Of a stretch of 10,020 bases of DNA, positions 1 to 6,078 are shown piece after piece. The notes beneath the pieces are model-generated. The model was not told where the DNA came from and did no database searches. It saw only the letters and a list, made by a program, of their open reading frames with translations. This DNA is from an uncultured Acetatifactor sp. (lineage in GTDB: Bacteria; Bacillota; Clostridia; Lachnospirales; Lachnospiraceae). The translations under genes were made by a program, and so were the position numbers. Location of the stretch: the NCBI GenBank assembly GCA_910585805.1, contig CAJUFB010000128.1, forward strand, positions 1 to 10,020, in the 5' to 3' direction. The stretch's first letter is position 1. Every line of letters starts with the position of its first letter.

Positions 1-127
1 CTAATACCCTCATGGACGGTAACGCTTCACCAGCAGATAAAGTTCCGTTCATAATCAGATTTTTGACCTGCATACATATTTGCTCATAAATAGGCTTATC
101 ACTGCTGTTGCTTATGATTATTTCCAT
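1..127 (-). CDS. GntR-family transcriptional regulator, YtrA-like, N-terminal part (runs off the window)
   Basis: Reading the minus strand from ATG at 127 gives 42 residues before the window edge, beginning MEIIISNSSDKPIYEQI and containing ALPSMRVL. This is the opening of the GntR winged-helix DNA-binding domain: the P-I-Y-E-Q-I helix and the L-P-S-M-R turn are typical of the short YtrA/YhcF subfamily. Members of that subfamily usually repress their own operon together with a downstream ABC transporter. The start is supported by the ribosome binding site GGAGTG about seven bases upstream (minus strand, roughly 133-142) and a consensus promoter behind it. Effector domain, partner genes and full length lie outside the window, so the target is unknown. 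The family call is firm; the subfamily is inferred from the first 42 residues only. Confidence 0.88.
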   Translation of the reverse strand, partial: MEIIISNSSDKPIYEQICMQVKNLIMNGTLSAGEALPSMRVL

Positions 128-184
128 TTATTCACTCCTTTCTATGCGCATTGCCTGTATCGAGCGTACCTGTTCGATAAGTAC

Positions 185-213
185 AGTATATGCACTTTTG
201 ATGTTATTGTCAA
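185..213 (-). promoter_or_regulatory. Sigma-A promoter of the GntR-family gene
   Basis: On the minus strand TTGACA (208-213) and TATACT (185-190) are separated by exactly 17 bases. Transcription should start near 178, leaving a leader of about 50 bases before the GntR start codon. Between the -10 box and the gene lies an imperfect inverted arrangement (CTGT...ATCGA and TCGAT-ACAG, roughly 152-187), which could be an autoregulatory operator, as is usual for YtrA-type regulators. The operator is inference. Confidence 0.8.
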
Positions 214-352
214 TACCCTTTTTATGAAAAGATGGAGAGTGAGTGAGATTCCGTAGTAGTCGGCATTGTGGTAAAATCCTAAAGTTTAGATTTTTCCGCA
301 ATGCTTGCCATTTGGTCTTTGATTTCTTTGGTTCGGAATAGTGTGGTACGAA

Positions 353-415
353 TTCCCGCAGGGCTTCCAGTTCCCTGGGCGGGATTCCGACACCGTTATC
401 CCTGACAGTGATAAT
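353..415 (-). pseudogene. Remnant of a sensor histidine kinase ATP-binding domain
   Basis: The minus-strand frame reads IITVRDNGVGIPPRELEALRE. DNGVGIP is the N/G1 box of GHKL-type histidine kinase ATPase domains, and the surrounding pattern resembles YesM/LytS-type sensor kinases. The frame has a stop (TAA) a short distance upstream. Downstream the expected G2 box (GLGL-type) and C-terminus do not follow; the sequence changes to unrelated residues after LEALRE. About 21 residues of likely kinase sequence therefore remain, with no start and no partner motifs. It is best read as debris of a former two-component system, or as the edge of a recombination event. A chance match is possible because the segment is so short. 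Confidence 0.5.
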
Positions 416-701
416 ACAGAAGCACGTAAATGTAGTGGGTATTTCCTGTTACGTAGGCCAGGGAGAGACAGGATACCCTGGCTTTGCATATGTGACACCT
501 TTTGACAATCCTGGAAATTATTTCGTGATTCACGACGGATCTAATGAGGCGCAGTTTTACTTTGAACTTCAGGACATCAAGTACATACTGAAGGTGTATG
601 CTGCATGGTATGACATGGGACTCTGTGGGGTTGATTCTTGCGGGTACAGCCCGGAGGATTTCACGGCGTTTCTGAATCTCTGTGATTTCGGGGAAGCGTA
701 A
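408..701 (+). CDS. Unrecognised 97-residue ORF, possibly a gene fragment
   Basis: The frame runs from GTG at 408 to TAA at 699-701. I do not recognise the product. It is soluble-looking, rich in G, Y, F and D, with five cysteines and no membrane segment or signal peptide; it includes VGISCYVGQG and YSPEDFTAFLNLC. Composition and codon use look more like a coding sequence than those of the two antisense frames across the same bases. Against a complete gene: I see no Shine-Dalgarno sequence before the GTG, and the first codons overlap, in antisense, the histidine-kinase-like remnant that ends at 415. The true coding part may therefore begin after about 416 as a 5'-truncated fragment, or the frame may be fortuitous. 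The stretch 216-352 beside it holds no supportable gene. Confidence 0.33.
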   Translation: MIIQKHVNVVGISCYVGQGETGYPGFAYVTPFDNPGNYFVIHDGSNEAQFYFELQDIKYILKVYAAWYDMGLCGVDSCGYSPEDFTAFLNLCDFGEA

Positions 702-764
702 GTGAGAAACCATGCAGATCACGGTTACTCTGAAAGGGGTGCGCGGGTTATGGTTATGTCACAG

Positions 765-1793
765 TTATTTTATCAGCCTGCCGCGCAGCCACCCGGAGAA
801 GCTTTTTTCAATCAGCATATAGCTGACGAAAGCCAGAAGGATACTGATTGCAATCGCCACGGCTGTGCCCGGGAGAGCGTAGGGCGTGCAGGCGGAAAAG
901 TCGAATACTGCCCTGTCCAGCAGCATTACAGGATAATAGTGTATCAAATATAAAGAAAAACTGGCATCTCCCAGCCGCACCAGAAACCGGGGCATTTTTT
1001 TGATATACAGGCCTGTGAGGAAGGCGCATATGACGATGATAAAAGCCGGGAGGCCCCACACCAGAGGTCTGCGGAATCCCAGGATATTGATTGCGGGTTT
1101 GGTGATAACAAGGCATGCGAAGCAGGTGAAGATTGCCGCCAGGCTCAGCGGATATCCGATTCCCGGGAAGGCCTTTTTACGATGCAGCCGATACAGCCCC
1201 CATGCGGCGTAGTAGGCGGCAATGCCCAGGAGGAATTCCAGCATGACAGGATTTCCGTAGAAGGCAAGAAATGCCGGCGGAGAGGGTATGAGATTTGCTG
1301 CGGCTACGGCCGCCGCCAGAAATAAGCCGCAGAGCAGACCTCTGAATTTGCGGCTGATATGCAGTGCAATGAAAAATATAATATAGAAGAAAATTTCACA
1401 GTTTACCGTCCAACCGATGCGCATCAGCGGCTGCAGCACGCCTCCGCCGATGTCAAAGGGGATGAACAGCAGGCTTTTCAGCAAAAACACCGGATCAGCC
1501 TTCGTCTGCTCAAACATGCCCGGAAACAGTAAAAGGAGCAGGAAAGTGCCAACGGTCATGAGGTAGTACAGCGGCAGAATGCGGATCAGCCGTTTCCGAA
1601 GGAAAAAGCTGCTGTCTCTGTGGGTGGAAAACATGATCATAAAACCGCTGATACAGAAAAAGATATCCACGCCGAAGGCGCCGCAGTTCAGAAAGCGGAT
1701 ATGCTCCAGTACGATAAAAAGGGCTGTGACGCCTCTCAGGGCCTGTATGCTGTCAAAATGCATCTGATGAAAATCGGAAATGGCCTCTTTCAT
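765..1793 (-). CDS. Acyltransferase 3 family integral membrane protein (OafA/WecH type)
   Basis: The 342-residue product is largely hydrophobic, with roughly ten membrane segments. It belongs to the family of membrane acyltransferases that move acetyl or other short acyl groups onto cell-surface polysaccharides or similar acceptors. Near the N-terminus F-D-S-I-Q-A-L-R20-G is followed by H31 in V-L-E-H; this R-X10-H spacing is the catalytic signature known for OafA-type enzymes. Other family hallmarks are GAFGVDIFFCISGF (about 38-51), W-T-V-N-C-E133, G-D-A-S-F-S-L-Y-L-I-H285 and L-I-E329-K near the end. The start at 1793 is chosen because GAGG lies six bases upstream (1800-1803); ATG at 1805 and TTG at 1821-1823 are in frame but have weaker sites. 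It stands alone on its strand, with no glycosyltransferase neighbours, so its acceptor cannot be deduced. I see no convincing terminator after the stop. Confidence 0.92.
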   Translation of the reverse strand: MKEAISDFHQMHFDSIQALRGVTALFIVLEHIRFLNCGAFGVDIFFCISGFMIMFSTHRDSSFFLRKRLIRILPLYYLMTVGTFLLLLLFPGMFEQTKADPVFLLKSLLFIPFDIGGGVLQPLMRIGWTVNCEIFFYIIFFIALHISRKFRGLLCGLFLAAAVAAANLIPSPPAFLAFYGNPVMLEFLLGIAAYYAAWGLYRLHRKKAFPGIGYPLSLAAIFTCFACLVITKPAINILGFRRPLVWGLPAFIIVICAFLTGLYIKKMPRFLVRLGDASFSLYLIHYYPVMLLDRAVFDFSACTPYALPGTAVAIAISILLAFVSYMLIEKSFSGWLRGRLIK

Positions 1794-1993
1794 ATAATAC
1801 CTCATTTTTTTCCGGCTGCTCAAAGAACGATCCCGGCAGCCATTTTGCCAGTGCTGAAAAGTTTTCCGTGATACTCGTGAGCGTATTCTTTTGCCGCTTT
1901 TTGTCCCGGATCGTGAAAGCGCTCACCGGCGATCCTTTTCCGTCGGCAAATATTTCCGGGAGTGAATATATATTGCATGGTTGATTTGATGGC

Positions 1994-2023
1994 ATTATAG
2001 CATAATTATTTCCTTTTTGCCAT
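1994..2023 (-). promoter_or_regulatory. Probable promoter of the acyltransferase gene
   Basis: The minus strand carries a perfect TATAAT (1994-1999) with ATGGCA (2018-2023, four of six matches to TTGACA) 18 bases upstream. Transcription would start near 1987 and give a leader of about 190 bases before the ATG at 1793. The leader contains a continuous reading frame that overlaps the gene start (see findings). The -10 box is strong and the -35 box is weak. Confidence 0.5.
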
Positions 2024-2112
2024 AGAATCCCGGGACTAAAGGCGTTTCCCGGATTTGCCATGACGATGGAAAACAGTAACTTTCTGTAACAGAAGAAGGA
2101 AGATACAGGGAA

Positions 2113-2193
2113 ATGAGAGAGGGCAGATATGCAAAATCACCGAATGGAAATCAGGAGAAATATCGCCGGGCAAACACATTGTACAAAGTTTGA
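2113..2193 (+). CDS. Possible small ORF, 26 residues
   Basis: ATG at 2113 opens a frame for MREGRYAKSPNGNQEK plus ten further residues, ending in TGA at 2191-2193. The peptide is hydrophilic and basic and matches nothing I know. AGGGA lies very close to the ATG and GAAGGA lies further away, so the ribosome binding site is not well placed. An A/T-rich hairpin with a T-rich tail begins two bases after the stop. Without comparative data this may be chance. Confidence 0.15.
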   Translation: MREGRYAKSPNGNQEKYRRANTLYKV

Positions 2194-2194
2194 A

Positions 2195-2220
2195 GAAAAA
2201 AAGATTCCTTTTTTTCATTT
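2195..2220 (+). terminator. A/T-rich hairpin with T-rich tail, possible terminator
   Basis: GAAAAAAAG (2195-2203) and CTTTTTTTC (2208-2216) form perfect nine-base arms around a four-base loop, followed by ATTTTC. The stem is nearly all A-T, so it is weaker than an ordinary intrinsic terminator. It lies between the divergent acyltransferase and nuclease transcription units and upstream of the probable nuclease promoter. Confidence 0.35.
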
Positions 2221-2235
2221 TCTGACAATTTCCTC

Positions 2236-2264
2236 TTGCGGGAAATGCGATTACATAATAAAAT
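2236..2264 (+). promoter_or_regulatory. Probable promoter of the beta-CASP nuclease gene
   Basis: TTGCGG (2236-2241) and TAAAAT (2259-2264, five of six) are 17 bases apart. Transcription would start near 2271, giving a leader of about 135 bases. The -35 box is weak (three of six). An alternative -35, CTGACA at 2222-2227, is a better match but has no -10 box at proper spacing. Confidence 0.42.
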
Positions 2265-2305
2265 AGAAATAGACAAATGCGGAATTTATAACCACAAACG
2301 CAAAT

Positions 2306-2381
2306 AATTGCCGGTCTGCACAGTATAACGAGTGAACGCATCGGCAACCCAGAGCTGAAAGCGGCAATTAAATGCGTTCAC
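2306..2381 (+). promoter_or_regulatory. Structured 5' leader of the nuclease gene with competing stems
   Basis: Two perfect inverted repeats interlock just before the ribosome binding site. AATTGCCG (2306-2313) can pair with CGGCAATT (2362-2369). GTGAACGCAT (2332-2341) can pair with ATGCGTTCAC (2372-2381) across a 30-base loop. The first stem encloses only the left arm of the second, so they form a pseudoknot or exclude each other. A further CGGCAA (2342-2347) offers a second partner to the first arm. It matches no riboswitch or T-box I know. A role in controlling the downstream gene is inference. Confidence 0.4.
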
Positions 2382-2405
2382 GAGTATAAAACAGGAGGAG
2401 AGGGT

Positions 2406-4004
2406 ATGAAACTTATTTTTGTAGGTGCGGCCCATGAGGTGACGGGAAGCTGTCATTATATCGAAGTGGGCGGGAAACACATCCTGGTGGATTACGGTAT
2501 GGAGCAGGGTGTTAATGTCTTCGAAAATGTGCCGCTGCCGGTGGAGGAATCTCTGATCGATTATGTGCTTCTGACTCATGCGCATATTGACCATACCGGT
2601 CTGCTGCCGCTGCTGTATGCGAAGGGCTTCAGGGGACAGGTGTATGCCACCGATGCCACAGCGGATTTGTGCAGCATCATGCTTCGTGACTGTGCGCACA
2701 TTCAGATGATGGAGGCAGAGTGGAAGAACCGGAAGGCGAAGAGAAGCGAGTCCGTTGCGGCGATGGAGCCTCTATACACGATGGAGGACGCGGAGGGCGT
2801 GATCAAAAGGCTGGTATCCTGCCATTATGATCAGAAAGTGGTAGTATGCGATGAGATGACCATTCGTTTTTCCGATATCGGGCATCTGCTTGGTTCTGCC
2901 AGCATCGAAGTGTGGCTGACTGAAAACGGAAATACGAAAAAAGTAGTTTTCTCAGGTGATATCGGCAATAAGAACGACCCGCTGCTGCGCAATCCTTCCA
3001 CCACGAAAACGGCGGATTATGTTGTGATGGAATCCACCTACGGAGACAGGCTGCACGCGGTGGAGCGGCCGGATTATGTACATGAGCTGGCGGCTATCCT
3101 GAAGGAAACCTTTGACAGAGGCGGAAATGTGGTCATTCCCTCCTTTGCCGTGGGCCGTACCCAGGAGCTGCTTTATTTCCTGAGGAAGATTAAGGTGGAC
3201 GGCCTGGTGAAAGGACATGAGAATTTCCCGGTGTACGTGGACAGCCCGTTGGCGGTGGAGGCCACGGAAATCTTCCAGGAGAACCGTATGGAATGCTTTG
3301 CCGGGGAGGCTCTGGACATGGTGCGGGAGGGAATCAATCCCCTTTCTTTCCCAGGGCTGAAGCTTGCCATCACCAGCGATGAATCCAGGGAGATTAACTT
3401 TAACGAGACACCCAAGGTAATCATATCCGCTTCCGGCATGTGCGAGGCCGGGCGTATCAGGCATCATCTGAAGCATAATCTCTGGAGGCCGGAATGCTCC
3501 ATTCTGTTTGTGGGCTATCAGGCGGTGGGTACCCTGGGACGTCTGATTGTAGAGGGCATTGATGAGGTGAAGCTTTTCGGAGAGTCCATTCAGGTCAGGG
3601 CGGAGATTAAGAAGCTGGTGGGCATGAGCGGACACGCGGACAAGAACGGGCTGATTGAATGGATTACCGGTTTTGAGGAGAAGCCCAGGAAAGTGTTTAT
3701 TGTGCATGGCGAGGACAGCGTATGCGCCGGCTTTGCGGAATGTCTGAAGATAGAATACGGGCAGCACACATATGCGCCTTACAGCGGAACGGTCTTCGAT
3801 TTGATTTCCGGAAAGCTGGAGTACGAAGGAATGCCGGTACCTGTGAAGAAGGCAAGGTCTGTGGTTTCCAATGTCTACGCAAGGCTGCTGGCCGCTGCGC
3901 AGAGGCTGCTTAATATGGTTAAGGGTATTGACGGTATGCCGAACAAGGATATGGCGAAATTCGCTGATCAGATCAATTCCCTTTGTGATAAATGGGGAAT
4001 GTGA
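2406..4004 (+). CDS. MBL-fold/beta-CASP RNA-processing exonuclease-like protein
   Basis: The 532-residue cytoplasmic protein has a metallo-beta-lactamase domain with an inserted beta-CASP domain, the architecture of RNA nucleases related to CPSF-73/Ysh1 and archaeal aCPSF (COG1236). The zinc-binding motif H58-A-H60-I-D62-H63 is intact, as are H160 in GHLLGSAS, D185 in FSGDIG and H434 in IVHGE. Beta-CASP features follow: VVMEST (E209), GRTQELLYF (about 250), DSPLAVEATEIF (279-290), SASGMCEAGRIRHH (341-354) and MSGHAD (H410). The last 50-60 residues, after the RNA-metabolising C-terminal motif, are a predicted helical extension. The start is secure: AGGAGGAGAGGGT ends at the ATG. Function is most likely RNA maturation or decay, but the substrate of these bacterial aCPSF-like proteins is not well established. 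It is flanked by promoters on both sides and appears monocistronic. Confidence 0.92.
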   Translation: MKLIFVGAAHEVTGSCHYIEVGGKHILVDYGMEQGVNVFENVPLPVEESLIDYVLLTHAHIDHTGLLPLLYAKGFRGQVYATDATADLCSIMLRDCAHIQMMEAEWKNRKAKRSESVAAMEPLYTMEDAEGVIKRLVSCHYDQKVVVCDEMTIRFSDIGHLLGSASIEVWLTENGNTKKVVFSGDIGNKNDPLLRNPSTTKTADYVVMESTYGDRLHAVERPDYVHELAAILKETFDRGGNVVIPSFAVGRTQELLYFLRKIKVDGLVKGHENFPVYVDSPLAVEATEIFQENRMECFAGEALDMVREGINPLSFPGLKLAITSDESREINFNETPKVIISASGMCEAGRIRHHLKHNLWRPECSILFVGYQAVGTLGRLIVEGIDEVKLFGESIQVRAEIKKLVGMSGHADKNGLIEWITGFEEKPRKVFIVHGEDSVCAGFAECLKIEYGQHTYAPYSGTVFDLISGKLEYEGMPVPVKKARSVVSNVYARLLAAAQRLLNMVKGIDGMPNKDMAKFADQINSLCDKWGM

Positions 4005-4255
4005 GAAGGATGTCCGAAGTACGCAGGTGTTCTTCCGGCCTTGCGCCGATTGTTTGGCGGCTGCGCCGTCATTTCGGGAAGTTCTTCGGTTATACGTTTC
4101 TTCATTGATTGGGAACTGCCGGAAAATAACTGCTACAGCTTGTTCAGGCAAAAGCCTGGAAACACAATAACAATTGCCATAAACCTGCTGCAGTTATTTG
4201 TAGATATTTTCTTCAATGCGTCGGTTTCGGCTGTGTACTGCATATGCGGTATATG

Positions 4256-4276
4256 GCCGGAACCGGCGGTATTTTT
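4256..4276 (+). terminator. Weak candidate terminator after the nuclease gene
   Basis: GCCGGAACCGGC (4256-4267) can fold as a short G/C stem and is followed within a few bases by TTTTT (4272-4276). The stem is only four to five pairs. The gap 4005-4334 otherwise shows no gene: its open frames lack ribosome binding sites and family-like sequence. A five-base hairpin CAGGC-AAAA-GCCTG (4145-4158) has no T-run. Confidence 0.25.
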
Positions 4277-4312
4277 ATGGGCATTTTTATGCGGAGAAAG
4301 TTTAACAACTTC

Positions 4313-4340
4313 TTGCTTTCCCTGTGTGAACTGGTATAAT
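4313..4340 (+). promoter_or_regulatory. Extended -10 promoter of the dihydrofolate reductase gene
   Basis: TATAAT (4335-4340) is preceded by TGG, forming an extended -10 element, with a poor -35 TTGCTT (4313-4318) 16 bases upstream. The start site near 4347 leaves an 86-base leader. The leader holds a small hairpin, ATATTCAG (4381-4388) with CTGGATAT (4397-4404, one G-T pair). No tetrahydrofolate riboswitch consensus is visible. Confidence 0.65.
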
Positions 4341-4432
4341 GGATAACGGTTGCAGGTTAAAAGGTGTTCGCGCGGACAGGATATTCAGGCTTATGACTGG
4401 ATATGTGTTAAAGCATACGGGAGGGTAAGGAT

Positions 4433-4927
4433 ATGAATCTCATAGCAGCAGTTGACAAAAACTGGGCCATCGGCAGAAAGGGGCGGCTCCTTGTCTCGAT
4501 TCCCAATGACCAGAAGCATTTCAGGGAGGAAACCATAGGGAAGGTGGTGGTTCTGGGACGAAAAACGCTGGAGACTTTTCCCCAGGGCATGCCTTTAGCC
4601 GGCAGAACCAATATCATTCTTTCCCGGAACCCTTCTTTTCAGGTGAAGGGGGCGCAGGTAGTGCATTCCCTGGAGGAACTGAAGCAGGCGCTGGCCCCTT
4701 TCCCGTCCCGGGATGTGTATTGTGTCGGCGGCGAGAGCATTTACCGCCAGCTGCTGCCCTGGTGCGACACGGCGCATATCACCATGATTGAACAGGGCTA
4801 CGAGGCGGATGCCTATTTTCCGAACCTGGACAGGGAGCCTGGGTGGAAGATTACCGCCGACAGCGATGAGCAGACTTATTTTGATATTGCATACACCTTT
4901 TTTAAATATGAGAGAGTGATGGGATAA
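4433..4927 (+). CDS. folA: Dihydrofolate reductase
   Basis: The 164-residue protein has the normal length of chromosomal bacterial DHFR, which reduces dihydrofolate to tetrahydrofolate with NADPH and supplies one-carbon units for thymidylate, purine and methionine synthesis. Family landmarks are MNLIAAVDKNWAIG at the N-terminus, the active-site segment LLVSIPND with the catalytic acid D26, the NADPH-binding VVVLGRKTLETFP (about 38-50), NIILSRN (61-67), and the C-terminal VYCVGGESIY with A-Y-F-P. The tryptophan found in the usual L-L-W-x-(I/L)-P motif is replaced by V21. GGGAGGG sits about seven bases before the ATG. No thyA or other folate gene is adjacent; it has its own promoter and stands apart from the aminotransferase gene downstream. 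Confidence 0.94.
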   Translation: MNLIAAVDKNWAIGRKGRLLVSIPNDQKHFREETIGKVVVLGRKTLETFPQGMPLAGRTNIILSRNPSFQVKGAQVVHSLEELKQALAPFPSRDVYCVGGESIYRQLLPWCDTAHITMIEQGYEADAYFPNLDREPGWKITADSDEQTYFDIAYTFFKYERVMG

Positions 4928-4983
4928 CCATAAATTTTCCCGTTTTTCTGGCATGTTTTTACATTATTTTGGGACAAAGTATA

Positions 4984-5012
4984 TTGACTTTTTTGCGTAA
5001 AAGTATAATAAT
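4984..5012 (+). promoter_or_regulatory. Promoter region of the aminotransferase-PPIase operon
   Basis: TTGACT (4984-4989) is a five-of-six -35 box. The perfect TATAAT at 5004-5009 is only 14 bases away, while AATAAT (5007-5012) is at 17 bases, so the exact -10 box is ambiguous. The leader is short (about 30 bases) and no T-box or leucine/isoleucine attenuator is visible. Confidence 0.5.
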
Positions 5013-5047
5013 TGTTAAAAATAAAACATGGAAAGAAGGTAATTCAA

Positions 5048-6073
5048 GTGGAAAAGAAAAATATTGATTGGAGTAATCTCAATTTTGGATATATTCAGAC
5101 GGAAAAGAGATATGTTTCCTGGTTTAAGGATGGAGCATGGGATGAGGGGGCCCTTACGGAAGATGCGACTGTGGTATTAAATGAGTGTGCGGGCGTCTTG
5201 CAGTACGCCCAGACCATATTCGAGGGTCTGAAAGCCTATACCACGGATGACGGGCATATCGTGGCATTCCGCCCGGACCTGAACGGAGAGCGTATGGAAG
5301 ACTCTGCAAGACGCCTTGAGATGCCCGCTTTTCCCAAAGAGCGTTTTGTGGATGCGGTTACGAAAGTGGTAGCGGCCAATGCCGCCTATGTGCCTCCCTA
5401 CGGAAGCGGCGCCACTCTGTATGTCCGTCCTTATATGTTCGGCGCGAATTCGGTTATCGGTGTGAAGCCTGCGGACGTATATCAGTTCCGTATTTTCTGC
5501 ACTCCGGTCGGCCCTTACTTCAAAGGCGGCGTAAAGCCTCTGACCATCTGTGTCAGCGATTTTGACCGTGCGGCGCCCCACGGAACCGGGCATATCAAGG
5601 CCGGCCTGAACTATGCCATGAGCCTGCACGCCATTGTTTCTGCCCACAAGAACGGTTTTGACGAAAATATGTATCTCGACCCCGGCACCCGCACCAGGGT
5701 GGAGGAGACCGGCGGCGCCAATTTCCTGTTCGTGACCAGGGACGGCAAAGTGGTTACTCCCAGGTCGGACAGCATTCTTCCTTCCATAACCCGCCGCTCC
5801 CTGATGCATGTGGCGAAGGAATACCTGGGCCTGGAGGTTGAGGAGCGCGAGGTATATCTGGAGGAGTTAAAGGATTTTGCGGAATGCGGCCTCTGCGGTA
5901 CGGCGGCTGTTATCTCCCCTGTCGGAAAAATCGTGGACCACGGCAGGGAAATCTGCCTTCCCAGCGGCATGACGGAGATGGGGCCTGTGACGAAGAAACT
6001 GTATGATACGCTGACCGGCATCCAGATGGGCAGGATTGAAGCGCCTGAGGGCTGGATTCACATAATCGAGTAA
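5048..6073 (+). CDS. ilvE: Branched-chain amino acid aminotransferase (fold-type IV, PLP)
   Basis: The 341-residue enzyme interconverts leucine, isoleucine and valine with their 2-oxo acids using glutamate/2-oxoglutarate, the last step of their synthesis. It is of the longer BCAT type, shared with eukaryotes and many Firmicutes, rather than the E. coli length. Visible motifs are QTIFEGLKAY (55-64), the PLP-binding lysine K184 in GTGHIKAGLNYAMSLHA, RVEETGGANFLFV (217-229), SILPSITRRS (242-251) and CGTAAVISPVGKI (283-295). The start is GTG at 5048, with AAGAAGG (5033-5039) eight bases upstream; an ATG at 5027 and the frame extension back to 5012 lack such a site and family similarity. The stop is followed after five bases by the PPIase gene, which indicates co-transcription. 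C280-G-L-C283 forms a CXXC where many BCATs have F-G-x-G. Confidence 0.93.
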   Translation: MEKKNIDWSNLNFGYIQTEKRYVSWFKDGAWDEGALTEDATVVLNECAGVLQYAQTIFEGLKAYTTDDGHIVAFRPDLNGERMEDSARRLEMPAFPKERFVDAVTKVVAANAAYVPPYGSGATLYVRPYMFGANSVIGVKPADVYQFRIFCTPVGPYFKGGVKPLTICVSDFDRAAPHGTGHIKAGLNYAMSLHAIVSAHKNGFDENMYLDPGTRTRVEETGGANFLFVTRDGKVVTPRSDSILPSITRRSLMHVAKEYLGLEVEEREVYLEELKDFAECGLCGTAAVISPVGKIVDHGREICLPSGMTEMGPVTKKLYDTLTGIQMGRIEAPEGWIHIIE

Positions 6074-6078
6074 GTGAT

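Noticed and set aside
2082..2094. TTCTGT-A-ACAGAA palindrome in the divergent intergenic region
   Set aside because: Six-base arms with a single central base in A/T-rich DNA, not positioned on a recognised promoter; too weak to call an operator.
2952..4151. 399-codon minus-strand frame opposite the beta-CASP nuclease gene
   Set aside because: It is fully antisense to a gene with intact catalytic motifs, shows no family-like sequence or ribosome binding site, and is explained by GC-rich codon use.
4041..4346. 101-codon plus-strand frame between the nuclease and folA
   Set aside because: It has no ribosome binding site, is rich in rare-looking Cys/Trp/Ile runs, ends after the folA promoter and resembles no family.
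4347..4432. Tetrahydrofolate riboswitch upstream of folA
   Set aside because: The leader is short and lacks the conserved THF-I core; only a small simple hairpin is visible.
5012..5047. Longer aminotransferase starting at 5012
   Set aside because: The extra residues include the ribosome binding site of GTG 5048 and begin inside the promoter; homologous proteins begin near E-K-K-N-I-D-W.
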